Of a stretch of 64,000 nt of DNA, positions 31,027-40,527 are shown one piece after another. How positions within the stretch are numbered: position 1 is the first letter of the stretch; each line of letters begins with the position of its first letter. The position numbers and the translations under genes are program-made. The notes under the pieces are model-generated. The model was given only the letters and a program-made list of their open reading frames with translations. It made no database searches and was not told where the DNA came from. The DNA is from [Erwinia] mediterraneensis (lineage in GTDB: Bacteria > Pseudomonadota > Gammaproteobacteria > Enterobacterales > Enterobacteriaceae), in assembly GCF_900604315.1 (NCBI RefSeq), contig NZ_LR026978.1, forward strand, positions 3,668,013-3,732,012. Reading direction: 5' to 3'.

Positions 31027-31254
31027 TGAAAAAGTTCGGAACTGATAAAGCTGTCAGAGAAAAAGGGTTGGCAGCTTGAAAGGGTGAAAGGAAGCCATCA
31101 CTTATTTGGCCACCCGGATTTCGCTATTGTCATAACAGTTCCACATCCAGAGAAGAACCTGAAAACAGGCACGGTCCACCAGATTCTGAAGATTGCGAAA
31201 CTAAACCAGTGCGGAGCCGCCCATAAGGACGCTCTTTTCAGACAGAGGTTTTAT
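31027..31254 (+). pseudogene. hicA: Degenerate hicA toxin
   Basis: Codons from 31030 read KSSELIKLSEKKGWQLERVKGSHHLFGHPD...VPHPEKNLKTGTVHQILKIAKLN, a full HicA double-stranded-RNA-binding-type mRNase including the catalytic-His motif KGSHH. The codon where the start should be is TGA (31027-31029), in a GGAGAG...AAAAA context; deleting one A would give TTG-AAA-AGT in frame. The normal stop before hicB is also gone and the frame runs on into hicB. The first usable in-frame start is GTG 31084, which would remove the N-terminal third. Confidence 0.75.
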
Positions 31255-31665
31255 ATGATTTATACAGGCTTAGTTGAAATCGGTTCTGACGGCAGTGCCA
31301 GCGGCTGGTTTCCTGATGTGCCTGGCTGCATCTTTGCCGGGGAGCATTTTCAGGAAGCATTTAAAGATGTCGGATCTGCACTAAATGCGCATTTTACGCT
31401 GTTGGCAGAAAAAGGGCTGCCTGTTCCTGAAGCGACTGATGCGCATTTAGCTGACCAGGCGCAAAATATAGCCAGCAAAGCACCATCGACGCGTCTGGTT
31501 TTCATTGGCATTGAAATGGACATCACCAAATATCCTGGCAAGTCATAACGTATCAATATCACTATGCCCCATCTGTTAATTGAGAAAATTGATAAGGCGG
31601 TAAGTAAAGACTCCCGTTATACAAGCCGCAGCCATTTTCTGGCCGAGGCAGCACGTAAAGAATAG
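31255..31665 (+). pseudogene. hicB: hicB antitoxin interrupted by an in-frame stop
   Basis: ATG 31255 opens a HicB N-terminal domain (MIYTGLVEIGSDGSASGWFPDVPGC) that runs 97 residues to TAA at 31546-31548. The same frame then continues as RINITMPHLLIEKIDKAV...SRSHFLAEAARKE to TAG 31663. This is the ribbon-helix-helix DNA-binding tail normally fused to HicB. One substitution (for example CAA or GAA to TAA) therefore splits the protein. The remaining N-terminal domain could still bind HicA but would lack its DNA-binding part. Confidence 0.8.
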
Positions 31666-31796
31666 TCTTACCTCTGAAGGCTTTTCCTTCGTCTCTTCCG
31701 GCTGCAACAGGCGGCTGTCTGTCCGGTTTGCAGCGCAGCTTTTTACCGCTCCGGCTCTGTCCCTGAGGCCCTTTATTCTGTTCGTCGGGTTGTAGA

Positions 31797-31826
31797 TAAA
31801 AAGAACCCCAACAAGATGCTGGGGTT
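31797..31826 (-). terminator. Rho-independent terminator of cutC
   Basis: On the minus strand AACCCCA / TGGGGTT pair around a 9-nt loop and are followed by CTTTTTAT, about 60 nt past the cutC stop. Confidence 0.75.
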
Positions 31827-31885
31827 TGGTACAGGCAAACATCACGTCGGTTTTCGGCGTGCTGCGCGGCAAAATCACTGGTGAT

Positions 31886-32638
31886 TCAGGCCACCCGGTC
31901 AGGGGTCATCTGCATCACACTTTTCATGGCTTCTACCACATCACCATCCACGCAGTAGCGGCTGAATTCATCCGTTTCGGCTTCGGAACACATGGAAACC
32001 CCGGCTTTCCGGTAACGCATCGGGGAGGAAATGAGACGGCTGGCGGAGCTGTGAATCTCCTTAATCCCCATCTCAAGAAACTTCTGCAGGTTGCTGAGAC
32101 GCACACCTGCACCGGCCATAATAATAGGACCTGTGCTCAGCTCATTAAGTTCCCGCAATAACGCAATTCCGTTTTCGGCATTTTGCTGCTGGCCCGAAGT
32201 CAGAATGCGCGCGATGCCCAGAGCGGTCAACTCTTTCAGGGCGCGTTTCGGACTATGACACAGGTCAAATGCGCGGTGGAAGGTGACCTCCAGCCCGTCG
32301 CACAGCGCCATAATGTGTTCCATACGCGCATGATCGATATGGCCATCCTCATCCAGCATACCGATCACCAGACCGGGAAAACCGAGCTCGCGGATGATCG
32401 CCACCTCAGATTTCATCACGTCGAACTCACGCGCGGTATAGCAAAAATCGCCGCCGCGTGGCCGCACAATAGGGTGTACGGCAATGGTGAGTTCACGCCG
32501 TGCGGCTTCCAGCAGGCCCGCTGAGGGCGTCAGTCCCCCTTCGCGCGGCGCGGTGCAGAGTTCAACGCGATCTGCTCCTGCCTGCTGCGCCGTGATTGCA
32601 CAATCCAGGCCATAGCAACAAATTTCCAGCTTTGTCAT
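31886..32638 (-). CDS. cutC: CutC family protein
   Basis: The 250-residue TIM-barrel protein is collinear with E. coli CutC ([34 protein letters not shown]-type [35 protein letters not shown]). The family was linked to copper homeostasis, though its biochemical role remains uncertain. It is divergent from the PatB-like gene. The next E. coli backbone gene, yecM, follows one gene later. Confidence 0.94.
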   Translation of the reverse strand: MTKLEICCYGLDCAITAQQAGADRVELCTAPREGGLTPSAGLLEAARRELTIAVHPIVRPRGGDFCYTAREFDVMKSEVAIIRELGFPGLVIGMLDEDGHIDHARMEHIMALCDGLEVTFHRAFDLCHSPKRALKELTALGIARILTSGQQQNAENGIALLRELNELSTGPIIMAGAGVRLSNLQKFLEMGIKEIHSSASRLISSPMRYRKAGVSMCSEAETDEFSRYCVDGDVVEAMKSVMQMTPDRVA

Positions 32639-32724
32639 GTTCTTCTCCTTTACGTGTCTGCTGGCTCGGGACAGGTGCTTCAGTTACTCTGACAGAGTGA
32701 CTTATTTTAGGCGGAAACGTAACT

Positions 32725-33867
32725 ATGGCATTTAATTTTGACCAGGCGCTCGATCGGCGTCACAGCGATAGTTTGAAATGGAACAAATATGGCAATCGTG
32801 ATGTGTTGCCGCTATGGGTGGCAGATACCGATTTTCGCGCCCCAGACTGTGTGATCGAGGCGCTGCAAACGCGTGTGGCACATGGCATTTTCGGCTACGG
32901 CGACACGCCGCATAAACTGCTTGAGATCACGGTACAGCGGATGGCGGAGCGCTATCAGTGGCAGATCCAGCCGGAGTGGATAGTATTGCTGCCCGGCGTG
33001 GTGAGCGGCCTGAATCTCTGCGTACGCGCATTTACCGCGCCCGATGAAGCCACTGTCGCGCCGGCGACCATTTATCCTCCGTTTCGTTATTCCGCAAAGC
33101 TGGCTGAACGTCCACAGGTCAACCTGCCGCTGCGACTGCAGGATAACCGCTGGGTCATGGATCTCAGCGACGCGGATAATCAGCTGACGGGCAAAGAGAA
33201 ACTGCTGATGCTGTGCAACCCGCAAAATCCGGGCGGCACCGTTTACCGGCGGGAAGAGCTGCAGGCGCAGCTTGAGTTTGCACAACGTCACGATCTGATC
33301 GTCTGCTCAGATGAAATCCATTGTGATTTGATTCTGACGCCTGGCCTGCAACATATTCCGTTCGCCAGCCTGAGTGAAGAGGCTGCCCAGCGCACCATTA
33401 CCCTGCTCTCGCCGTCCAAAACCTTTAATATCGCCGGCTTAGGGGCATCGATGGCCATTATTCCCAATCCGGAGCTGCGCAAACAATTTACCCGCACGCG
33501 CCAGGGGATTGTGCCGTCCGTGGACATTCTGGCGCTGGTGGCCGCTGAGGCCGCCTGGCGTGATGGGGAAAGCTGGCTGGACGCCCAGCTCGACTATTTG
33601 CGTGCAAACCGCAATCGTCTGACGCAGCAGGTCAATGCCTTACCGGGCCTCAACATGGCGGCACCCGAGGCGACTTACCTTGGCTGGATTGATGCCAGCG
33701 GACTGGATGTCGCCAGCCCGGCGCTCTATTTTGAGAAACACGGGCTTGGCTTCTCGCCCGGACGTGATTTTGGCGACGATCGCTTTGTGCGTTTTAACTT
33801 TGGCTGCACGCGCGCCACGCTGGAAGAAGCGCTCTCCCGCCTCGCGCGTGCGGTGCAGGAACGTTAA
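32725..33867 (+). CDS. MalY/PatB-type PLP-dependent C-S lyase (aminotransferase fold)
   Basis: The 380-residue fold-type I PLP enzyme shows the MalY/PatB signature: PLWVADTDFRAPDCV, GIFGYGDTP, MLCNPQNPGGTVY, SDEIHCDL, and the Schiff-base lysine in SPSKTFNIAGL. Such enzymes usually act as cystathionine beta-lyases, releasing pyruvate, ammonia and a thiol. It is convergent with yecM, the coding ends overlapping by 4 bp. It is absent from this position in E. coli. Confidence 0.85.
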   Translation: MAFNFDQALDRRHSDSLKWNKYGNRDVLPLWVADTDFRAPDCVIEALQTRVAHGIFGYGDTPHKLLEITVQRMAERYQWQIQPEWIVLLPGVVSGLNLCVRAFTAPDEATVAPATIYPPFRYSAKLAERPQVNLPLRLQDNRWVMDLSDADNQLTGKEKLLMLCNPQNPGGTVYRREELQAQLEFAQRHDLIVCSDEIHCDLILTPGLQHIPFASLSEEAAQRTITLLSPSKTFNIAGLGASMAIIPNPELRKQFTRTRQGIVPSVDILALVAAEAAWRDGESWLDAQLDYLRANRNRLTQQVNALPGLNMAAPEATYLGWIDASGLDVASPALYFEKHGLGFSPGRDFGDDRFVRFNFGCTRATLEEALSRLARAVQER

Positions 33868-34430
33868 TCCGCTTCGCTGGCGACAATCTCCTCCAGTCGC
33901 CAGGGATGAAATTTAATTGTGGTCTCCCCGTCCGTCACCGCCAGGGTCGGATTGGGCAGGCGTTCATTCTCCCCCTGCGGGCTACTGGTTTTGAACGAAA
34001 TCCCCGGCTGCGCTAACCCTTCGTCAGAAAGCAGCGCCATGGCGCGCACGCCCAGCGTTTCCGGTGCGCCGCGCAGCACCACCTCCACATGCTCCCAACC
34101 TTCGTGGCGATAAAGCTTCTGACCAGGCCAGGGCAATTCGATCACATCCAGCTGCCATCTGGCGACCTGCAGAGGCTGATGCAGTTTAAACAACGCAATG
34201 GGACGACCATTAATCATCGCTTCTGAAAAGAGCGTGCCTATGCGCAATAAGCCCTGCTTCCAGCGTTCAGCGGTAGCGATTTGATGACAGCGCAGCGCGA
34301 TATGATCGACCTCAAGATCGACCAGCGGCAAGCCCAGGCGCTGCGCCAGATTCTCGAGTGCAGACTCAAAGCGCACCAGATCGGTACGCAAGTCCTGTAG
34401 TTCTGGCAGTAAAAAGCCGTGATGCGTCAT
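33864..34430 (-). CDS. yecM: YecM family protein
   Basis: The 188-residue protein matches E. coli YecM, a VOC-fold metal-binding-like protein of unknown function. LEVDHIALRCHQIATAERWKQG, INGRPIALFKLHQPL, ELPWPGQKLYRHEGWEHVEVVL and the C-terminal TTIKFHPWRLEEIVASE are conserved. ATG 34430 has GAGG upstream and is preferred to ATG 34451. Position next to argS follows E. coli. Confidence 0.92.
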   Translation of the reverse strand: MTHHGFLLPELQDLRTDLVRFESALENLAQRLGLPLVDLEVDHIALRCHQIATAERWKQGLLRIGTLFSEAMINGRPIALFKLHQPLQVARWQLDVIELPWPGQKLYRHEGWEHVEVVLRGAPETLGVRAMALLSDEGLAQPGISFKTSSPQGENERLPNPTLAVTDGETTIKFHPWRLEEIVASEAD

Positions 34431-34668
34431 GTTTCCTCGGTCTATGTTCAATAATTTTAAATGATCGAATCCGGCCTGCCGTCTGGTTTCGCGGCCAGAA
34501 AAGGCTCAGATTCATCTGATTTGTGCTAAATTTCGTCAAAAAACTGCATAATCTGGCCTTTCATTTCGGAATATTCGTCTGTTTAGGGCCAAACGTTAGT
34601 TGACAAAGTGCTCTTAAATGCATGATTAAAATGGCATTTGTTAATTCAATGAGATAACTCTTAATTAG

Positions 34669-34686
34669 CCTGCAAACATTTGCAGG
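34669..34686. promoter_or_regulatory. Palindrome in the leader of the small gene at 34739
   Basis: CCTGCAAA-CA-TTTGCAGG is a perfect 8-bp inverted repeat 52 bp before the small ORF. It could be an operator or a leader hairpin. A TTGACA hexamer lies further upstream (34600-34605), but I see no good -10 at proper spacing. Nothing else stands out in the 308-bp yecM-to-small-ORF interval. Confidence 0.45.
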
Positions 34687-34738
34687 GGACGACCCTTTCT
34701 TATAGATTTGTCTCACACCTCATACAAGGAATGGCTCT

Positions 34739-34861
34739 ATGTCTATGCTCATTATTGTCGCGGCTTTGATTGCCTTGATGGGATTCGCTATAGCACGTCA
34801 CTGGAAAGTGCGTGAAGACAAAAGCGTCAAGAATCCCCGTCGTCACCTGAGACGTCGTTAG
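34739..34861 (+). CDS. 40-residue single-pass membrane peptide
   Basis: The sequence starts MSMLIIVAALIALMGFAIAR, one hydrophobic segment, followed by a strongly basic tail (HWKVREDKSV...RRHLRRR). The positive-inside rule puts the C-terminus in the cytoplasm. An AAGGA lies 8 nt before the ATG. A hairpin at 34878-34902 (GGTGTTGT / ACAACACC) follows the stop. It resembles the many small membrane proteins of enterobacteria, but I do not recognise a named family. Confidence 0.65.
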   Translation: MSMLIIVAALIALMGFAIARHWKVREDKSVKNPRRHLRRR

Positions 34862-34930
34862 ACCTGTTACGTCGCCAGGTGTTGTTTACGCCAGACAACA
34901 CCGCCCTTGATTTTGCTGGTTATCAGGCTA

Positions 34931-34959
34931 CTGACGCCCGGTAACAATTCACGTATACT
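34931..34959 (+). promoter_or_regulatory. Candidate sigma-70 promoter of argS
   Basis: CTGACG (34931-34936), a 17-bp spacer and TATACT (34954-34959) form a reasonable sigma-70 promoter about 115 bp before argS. Confidence 0.6.
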
Positions 34960-35073
34960 TTCCCCCTTATTTTTTCTTTTTTCATCCTGCCTGTCACCTT
35001 TCCTTCCGGGCAGGATGACGACAACGGCTCGCTGTGCTGCAGATGAGCCTTTTCAGCATACTAAGGTAACTCG

Positions 35074-36804
35074 GTGAATATTCAGGCTCTACTTAGTGAA
35101 AAAGTCAGTCAGGCGATGATGATGGCTGGCGCACCGGCCGATTGTGAACCTCAGGTTCGTCAGTCTGCTAAAACGCAGTTTGGTGATTATCAGGCCAACG
35201 GTATTATGGCCGTAGCGAAAAAGCTGGGGCAAGCGCCGCGTCAGCTGGCAGAGCAGGTTTTACAACACCTCGATTTAACCGGCATCGCCAGTAAAGTCGA
35301 CATCGCCGGACCCGGCTTTATCAATATTTTTCTTGATCCGCAATGGCTGGCACAGCAGGCTGAGCAGGCGCTGAGCTCACCCCGCCTGGGCGTTGCGCCT
35401 GTTGAGCCGCAAACCATTGTGGTGGATTACTCCGCACCGAATGTGGCGAAAGAGATGCATGTGGGCCATGTTCGCTCCACCATCATCGGGGATGCAGCGG
35501 TGCGTACACTGGAGTTTCTGGGCCATAAGGTGATTCGCGCGAACCACGTCGGGGACTGGGGCACCCAGTTCGGTATGCTTATCGCCTTCCTGGAAAAACA
35601 GCAGAACGAACACCACGAAGAGATTGCGCTGGCCGATCTGGAAGCTTTCTACCGTGAAGCAAAACGCACTTATGATGAAGATGAAGCCTTTGCTGAACGC
35701 GCGCGTAACTATGTAGTGAAACTACAGGGCGGCGACGAATATTGTCGCGCTATGTGGAAAAAGCTGGTGGATATCACCATGAGCCAGAACCAGCTGGTCT
35801 ACGATCGTCTGAACGTAACCCTGTCACGCAACGATGTGATGGGTGAGAGCCTGTATAACGATATGTTGCCGGGCATCGTGGCCGACCTGAAAGCCAAAGG
35901 GCTGGCGCAGGAGAGCGAAGGCGCCACCGTGGTGTTTCTCGACGAGTTCAAAAACAAAGAAGGCGAACCCATGGGGGTTATCATCCAGAAAAAGGATGGT
36001 GGCTACCTTTACACCACAACCGATATCGCCTGCGCCAGATACCGTTATGAAACGCTGCACGCTGACCGCGTGGTTTACTACATCGATTCACGTCAGCACC
36101 AGCACCTGATGCAGGCCTGGACCATTGTGCGCAAAGCAGGCTATGTGCCGGAATCGGTACCGCTTGAACACCATGCGTTTGGCATGATGCTGGGCAAAGA
36201 TGGTCGTCCGTTCAAAACCCGTAGCGGCGGCACTATCAAGCTGGCGGATCTGCTGGATGAAGCGCATGAGCGCGCGCTGACGCTGGTGAAAGAGAAGAAC
36301 CCGGACATGACTCCTGCTGAGGCGCATGAGCTGGCGGAAGTGGTAGGTATCGGCGCGGTGAAATATGCCGATCTCTCGAAAAGCCGCACCACCGATTATA
36401 TCTTTGACTGGGATAACATGCTGGCCTTTGAGGGTAATACCGCGCCCTATATGCAGTATGCCTATACGCGTGTGCTTTCCGTGTTCCGCAAAGCGGGTAT
36501 TGATATCGATAGCCTGAGCGGCGCGATCACGCTCTCTGACGCGCGGGAAGCTGCGCTGGCAACCCGACTGATTCAGTTCGAAGAGATTATCACTCAGGTT
36601 GCGCGTGACGGTACGCCGCATGTGATGTGTGCTTACCTTTACGACCTGGCCGGGCTCTTTTCAGGCTTCTACGAGCACTGTCCGATTCTGGCAGCAGAAG
36701 ATGAGGCTACCCGCCAGAGCCGCCTGAAACTGGCTGCGCTGACGGCGAAAACCCTGCGTCAGGGTCTCGATACCCTCGGTATCAAAACCATCGAACGTAT
36801 GTAA
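35074..36804 (+). CDS. argS: Arginyl-tRNA synthetase
   Basis: The 576-residue class I synthetase has the N-terminal Add-1 domain ([15 protein letters not shown]), the HIGH-type motif in [19 protein letters not shown], and the all-helical anticodon-binding C-terminal domain ending LGIKTIERM. It starts with GTG 35074, as in E. coli, preceded by AAGG. Length matches the 577-residue E. coli enzyme. Confidence 0.97.
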   Translation: MNIQALLSEKVSQAMMMAGAPADCEPQVRQSAKTQFGDYQANGIMAVAKKLGQAPRQLAEQVLQHLDLTGIASKVDIAGPGFINIFLDPQWLAQQAEQALSSPRLGVAPVEPQTIVVDYSAPNVAKEMHVGHVRSTIIGDAAVRTLEFLGHKVIRANHVGDWGTQFGMLIAFLEKQQNEHHEEIALADLEAFYREAKRTYDEDEAFAERARNYVVKLQGGDEYCRAMWKKLVDITMSQNQLVYDRLNVTLSRNDVMGESLYNDMLPGIVADLKAKGLAQESEGATVVFLDEFKNKEGEPMGVIIQKKDGGYLYTTTDIACARYRYETLHADRVVYYIDSRQHQHLMQAWTIVRKAGYVPESVPLEHHAFGMMLGKDGRPFKTRSGGTIKLADLLDEAHERALTLVKEKNPDMTPAEAHELAEVVGIGAVKYADLSKSRTTDYIFDWDNMLAFEGNTAPYMQYAYTRVLSVFRKAGIDIDSLSGAITLSDAREAALATRLIQFEEIITQVARDGTPHVMCAYLYDLAGLFSGFYEHCPILAAEDEATRQSRLKLAALTAKTLRQGLDTLGIKTIERM

Positions 36805-37064
36805 TCGTCTGCCCGCTCTGAGACTGTTTTATCAGCAGCGGGCAAACCCCGGCGGCAGAGAAAATGCTTTGCCGCCTCTGTTGCCCCTTTCGCTGTTTTC
36901 CCCGTGTTATACCTCGCTACAGGTTGCTCTCAGCAATAGCTGAATGCCGTCAGGATTAAAAATTACGTTTGTTAATTATTATTACAAAGGCGTTTTTTGA
37001 AAATATGATCCTGATAAGCTTTGTAAACTCGCTTCGTCAATAGTTAACAAGTGGATAGCAGGAA

Positions 37065-37880
37065 ATGACATCATCGGTTCAATTTGTCGCAAACACACAA
37101 AACCTGTTTGCCAGTATCGGCGATAGTGACAAAAGCAAATCTAAATCTGAGGATAAATTTAATTTCATCAACGTACAAAACAACCCCTGGAAATTAAACC
37201 GGGACGGAACCCCTTTTACTGGCGTCCCGGTTAAAATTAGCTGGCCGGAAAAGATTAAAAAGGTGGTTTCGCCTTCTGCTGAAAGCGCTCACCGTACAAT
37301 CGCTTTCCCCGGTGATAAGGTGGCCAGCCTGCGTGCGGCATTTGAAAATCGTGTTTCTCAAGCCCGCACACCAGCCATGACGGCTTTAATGAAAAAAGAG
37401 GCATCGCCCGGCTACTCACTTCCCCCCTGTGCTGTAGCAAAGGATGATTTTAACCCCTGTAAAATGGATGGAAACAAAAAACCTCATTATCCACCGACAC
37501 CACTGAACCGATTTGGTAATTATTTCCAGGGATTCGATGCGTCCGCATACTCCAGCAATGAAGCCAAAATCAAGCTGGCGGAAAGAATGCCGAAAGTTGA
37601 ATACATCCCCGATGAAGAGAGCGACGATGAAGAGCTTGAACAGCATCTGATGGATCTTGACCATTTTCTCAGTGATGTTGATAAACGTAATGCGCATTTA
37701 GCGGCTTATCAGCAGGCAGCAAAGCTGCAATATACCCAGGCTATGCAAGCTATCGAAAGAGAAGAAGAATATGCCGGAAAAAGCGGGCAGGAAACAGAGG
37801 ACGCGCAGGAAAGAAACGCAGCAATAAAAAGCCTTAACCCCAATTATTATCGTATTGCTTTCGACACAGATAGCGATTAA
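37065..37880 (+). CDS. Unrecognised 271-residue hydrophilic protein
   Basis: I do not recognise this protein. It has no signal peptide or membrane segment. The first 50 residues are rich in Ser, Asn, Lys and Asp (MTSSVQFVANTQNLFASIGD, DKSKSKSEDK), the middle is Pro-rich (NKKPHYPPTPLNRFG), and the C-terminal third is acidic and probably coiled-coil (PDEESDDEELEQHLMDLDHF, AIEREEEYAG). Composition is AT-richer than argS or flhE. It is inserted between these backbone genes with its own 260-bp upstream region, and an imperfect hairpin follows at 37928-37961. A secreted effector-like or phage-like role is only a guess. Confidence 0.65.
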   Translation: MTSSVQFVANTQNLFASIGDSDKSKSKSEDKFNFINVQNNPWKLNRDGTPFTGVPVKISWPEKIKKVVSPSAESAHRTIAFPGDKVASLRAAFENRVSQARTPAMTALMKKEASPGYSLPPCAVAKDDFNPCKMDGNKKPHYPPTPLNRFGNYFQGFDASAYSSNEAKIKLAERMPKVEYIPDEESDDEELEQHLMDLDHFLSDVDKRNAHLAAYQQAAKLQYTQAMQAIEREEEYAGKSGQETEDAQERNAAIKSLNPNYYRIAFDTDSD

Positions 37881-38044
37881 ATCGTGCCTGTAATATCCGG
37901 TATACTCTTTTCATCATAAACGTTATTTCAGGATGATAAGCGACGCACGCTTTCATCCTGAGATCGACAGGAGATAGTTTCTTGCCAGAAAATGCCTCAT
38001 TGAGCCATACAGGTCGCGGGCGATTTTACGCTCCCCGCCAGACA

Positions 38045-38440
38045 CTAATGGTAATTCACCATCACTTCGCTGCTGACCACCCGTAAGCCTGGCGGGAGAT
38101 GGCCTTTCCCCATCACGCCAAACACCAGATGCAGCGTTTCATTCGCCGCCACATTCGCCAGGCCACGGGTATAGCCGCTCCCCCCCTCCAGCACGGCACA
38201 GCGCTGCGATGCGCAGAGCCGGACCTGCAAGCCGGAAGGCGCCGGACCGCTCAGCTGGTAGCGCCAGTGGATCACCCGAATGGCGCCCTGAGCATCCGCC
38301 GGGGGTTTCAGCGCGGGTGAACGCAGCCAGCTGCCACGCAGGCTCAGCGTTGGCCCACTGGCGCTGGCGTGCCAGGCCATATCCGCTGCGCCCGTAATAC
38401 CGGGTAACAACAGCATTGTCAGCAGCGCTGCGCGAAACAT
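38045..38440 (-). CDS. flhE: Flagellar protein FlhE
   Basis: The 131-residue periplasmic protein has a signal peptide (MFRAALLTMLLLPGITGAA) and two cysteines (VRLCASQRC). FlhE is reported to act as a chaperone or plug that limits proton leakage through the flagellar export apparatus. Its ATG overlaps the flhA stop by one base, as the third gene of flhB-flhA-flhE. Confidence 0.9.
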   Translation of the reverse strand: MFRAALLTMLLLPGITGAADMAWHASASGPTLSLRGSWLRSPALKPPADAQGAIRVIHWRYQLSGPAPSGLQVRLCASQRCAVLEGGSGYTRGLANVAANETLHLVFGVMGKGHLPPGLRVVSSEVMVNYH

Positions 38441-40527
38441 TATTTGCCTCCGATGGTGGCAGTCATACGGATCTGACGATTATCGGTCAGTTCCATATTG
38501 GAGAGCACTACCAGCTGTGGCAGCGTACGGCGCAGGAAACGCGCCAGCAGCGCGCGCAATGGATGGTTAACCAGCAGCACCGGTGGCGCACCCAGCATCT
38601 CCTGACGCTGCAGCGCCGTCTGCGCCTGTTGCAGCAGACGATCCGCCAGCCCCGGCTCCAGACCGCCGCCGCCCTGCAACGCCTGCAGCAGCAAGCGTTC
38701 CAGCGTCGCGTCCAGACCTATTACCTGCACCTCGCCATTGCCCGGGAACCACTGTTGGGTAATCGCACGTCCCAGCGCGACGCGTACCACGCTGGTGAGC
38801 TCCTGCGGATCGTTCTGTACCGGCGCATGCTCTGCCAGAGTCTCGAGAATGGTGCGCATATCACGGATAGAGATGCGTTCCGTCAGCAGGTTCTGCAATA
38901 CTTTGTGCAGTGTGGTTAAGGTGATCACGCCGGGAACCAGATCTTCCGTGAGTTTCGGCATCTCCTGGGTGACACGGTCAAGCAGCTGCTGCGCTTCCTG
39001 ACGGCCAAACAGCTCGCTGGCGTACTGACCAATCAGATGATTCAGGTGCGTCGCTACCACGGTACTGGCTTCCACCACGGTAAAGCCCTGGATTTGCGCC
39101 TGCTCTTTCAACGCGCTGTCGATCCAGATCGCTGCCAGGCCAAACGCGGGGTCGACCGTCGCTTCACCCGGCAACGTACCGGCAGCCGTACCGGGGTTGA
39201 TCGCCATCCAGCGGCCCGGGAAGGCATCGCCACTGCCGATCTCCACCCCTTTCATCAGAATACGGTAACGCGCGGGCGGTAACTCCAGATTGTCGCGTAT
39301 GTGCACCACCGGCGGCAGAAAGCCCACCTCCTGCGCCACCTTTTTACGGATACTGCGGATACGTCCCAGCAGCTCGCCATTTTGCTGTTGATCGACCATC
39401 GGGATCAGGCGATAGCCGACTTCCATGCCCAGCGTATCTTCCAGCTGCACATCTTTCCAGGTCGCTTCCAGGTTCGCCGGGGTCTCCTGCGGCCGGGCCA
39501 CGCTGCTGGCAGCGGCGGCCGGTTTCGGCGCCATTTCCCGTCCGCGCAGCCACCAGGCCAGCCCAAGCAGGGCCACAGTAAACAGCAGGAACACAAAGTT
39601 GGGCATGCCGGGCACCAGGCCCAGCAGACCCAGCACGCCTGCACTCAGCAACATCACCCGTGGGTTTTTAAACAGCTGACTGACCATCTGTTCGCCCACG
39701 TCCTGATCGGTGCTGACGCGCGTAACAATAACGCCCGCTGCGGTAGAGATTACCAGCGCCGGGATCTGCGCCACCAGACCATCACCGATGGTCAGCAGCG
39801 TATAGCTCTCTGCCGCATGGCCGACATCCATGCCATGCTGCAACACGCCCACCAGCAGGCCGCCGATCACGTTGATCACCATAATCATGATGCCCGCGAT
39901 GGCATCACCACGTACGAACTTACTGGCACCGTCCATTGAGCCGTAGAAGTCCGCTTCCTGTGTTACTTCAGAACGACGCTTTTTAGCTTCATCTTCACCG
40001 ATCAGGCCGGCATTGAGATCGGCGTCAATCGCCATCTGTTTACCCGGCATCCCGTCGAGCACGAAACGCGCGCCCACTTCTGCGATACGGCCGGCACCTT
40101 TGGTGATCACCATAAAGTTAATGATGACGAGGATGATAAAGACCACGATACCGATGGCAAAGTTGCCGCCCACCAGGAAGTGACCGAAGGCTTCAACCAC
40201 CCGTCCCGCCGCTGCTCCGCCGGTATGCCCTTCCATCAGGATAATACGGGTAGAGGCGACGTTCAGCGCCAGGCGCAGCAAGGTGGAGAAAAGCAGAATG
40301 GTCGGGAAGGCCGCGAACTCCAGCGTGCGCTGGGTAAACATCGCCACCAGTAGCACCATCAGCGAAAGCGCGATATTAAAGGTAAACAGCAGATCGAGGA
40401 TGAAGGGCGGCAGCGGCAGCACCATCATCGACAGGATCAGCAGAATGAGCACCGGACCGGCCAGCACCTGCCATTGCGTATTTTTGAAATCATTTGGTAA
40501 ACGCAGTTTAGCGGCCAGATTAGCCAT
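38440..40527 (-). CDS. flhA: Flagellar export apparatus protein FlhA
   Basis: The 695-residue protein (E. coli 692) has eight N-terminal membrane segments and a large cytoplasmic domain that docks export chaperones. The conserved FHIPEP-family block is FSTLLRLALNVASTRIIL...VVEAFGHFLVGGNFAIGIVVF. The loop GRIAEVGARFVLDGMPGKQMAIDADLNAG is also diagnostic. ATG 40527 overlaps the end of flhB by 8 bp; the longer open frame from 40548 is unlikely. Confidence 0.97.
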   Translation of the reverse strand: MANLAAKLRLPNDFKNTQWQVLAGPVLILLILSMMVLPLPPFILDLLFTFNIALSLMVLLVAMFTQRTLEFAAFPTILLFSTLLRLALNVASTRIILMEGHTGGAAAGRVVEAFGHFLVGGNFAIGIVVFIILVIINFMVITKGAGRIAEVGARFVLDGMPGKQMAIDADLNAGLIGEDEAKKRRSEVTQEADFYGSMDGASKFVRGDAIAGIMIMVINVIGGLLVGVLQHGMDVGHAAESYTLLTIGDGLVAQIPALVISTAAGVIVTRVSTDQDVGEQMVSQLFKNPRVMLLSAGVLGLLGLVPGMPNFVFLLFTVALLGLAWWLRGREMAPKPAAAASSVARPQETPANLEATWKDVQLEDTLGMEVGYRLIPMVDQQQNGELLGRIRSIRKKVAQEVGFLPPVVHIRDNLELPPARYRILMKGVEIGSGDAFPGRWMAINPGTAAGTLPGEATVDPAFGLAAIWIDSALKEQAQIQGFTVVEASTVVATHLNHLIGQYASELFGRQEAQQLLDRVTQEMPKLTEDLVPGVITLTTLHKVLQNLLTERISIRDMRTILETLAEHAPVQNDPQELTSVVRVALGRAITQQWFPGNGEVQVIGLDATLERLLLQALQGGGGLEPGLADRLLQQAQTALQRQEMLGAPPVLLVNHPLRALLARFLRRTLPQLVVLSNMELTDNRQIRMTATIGGK

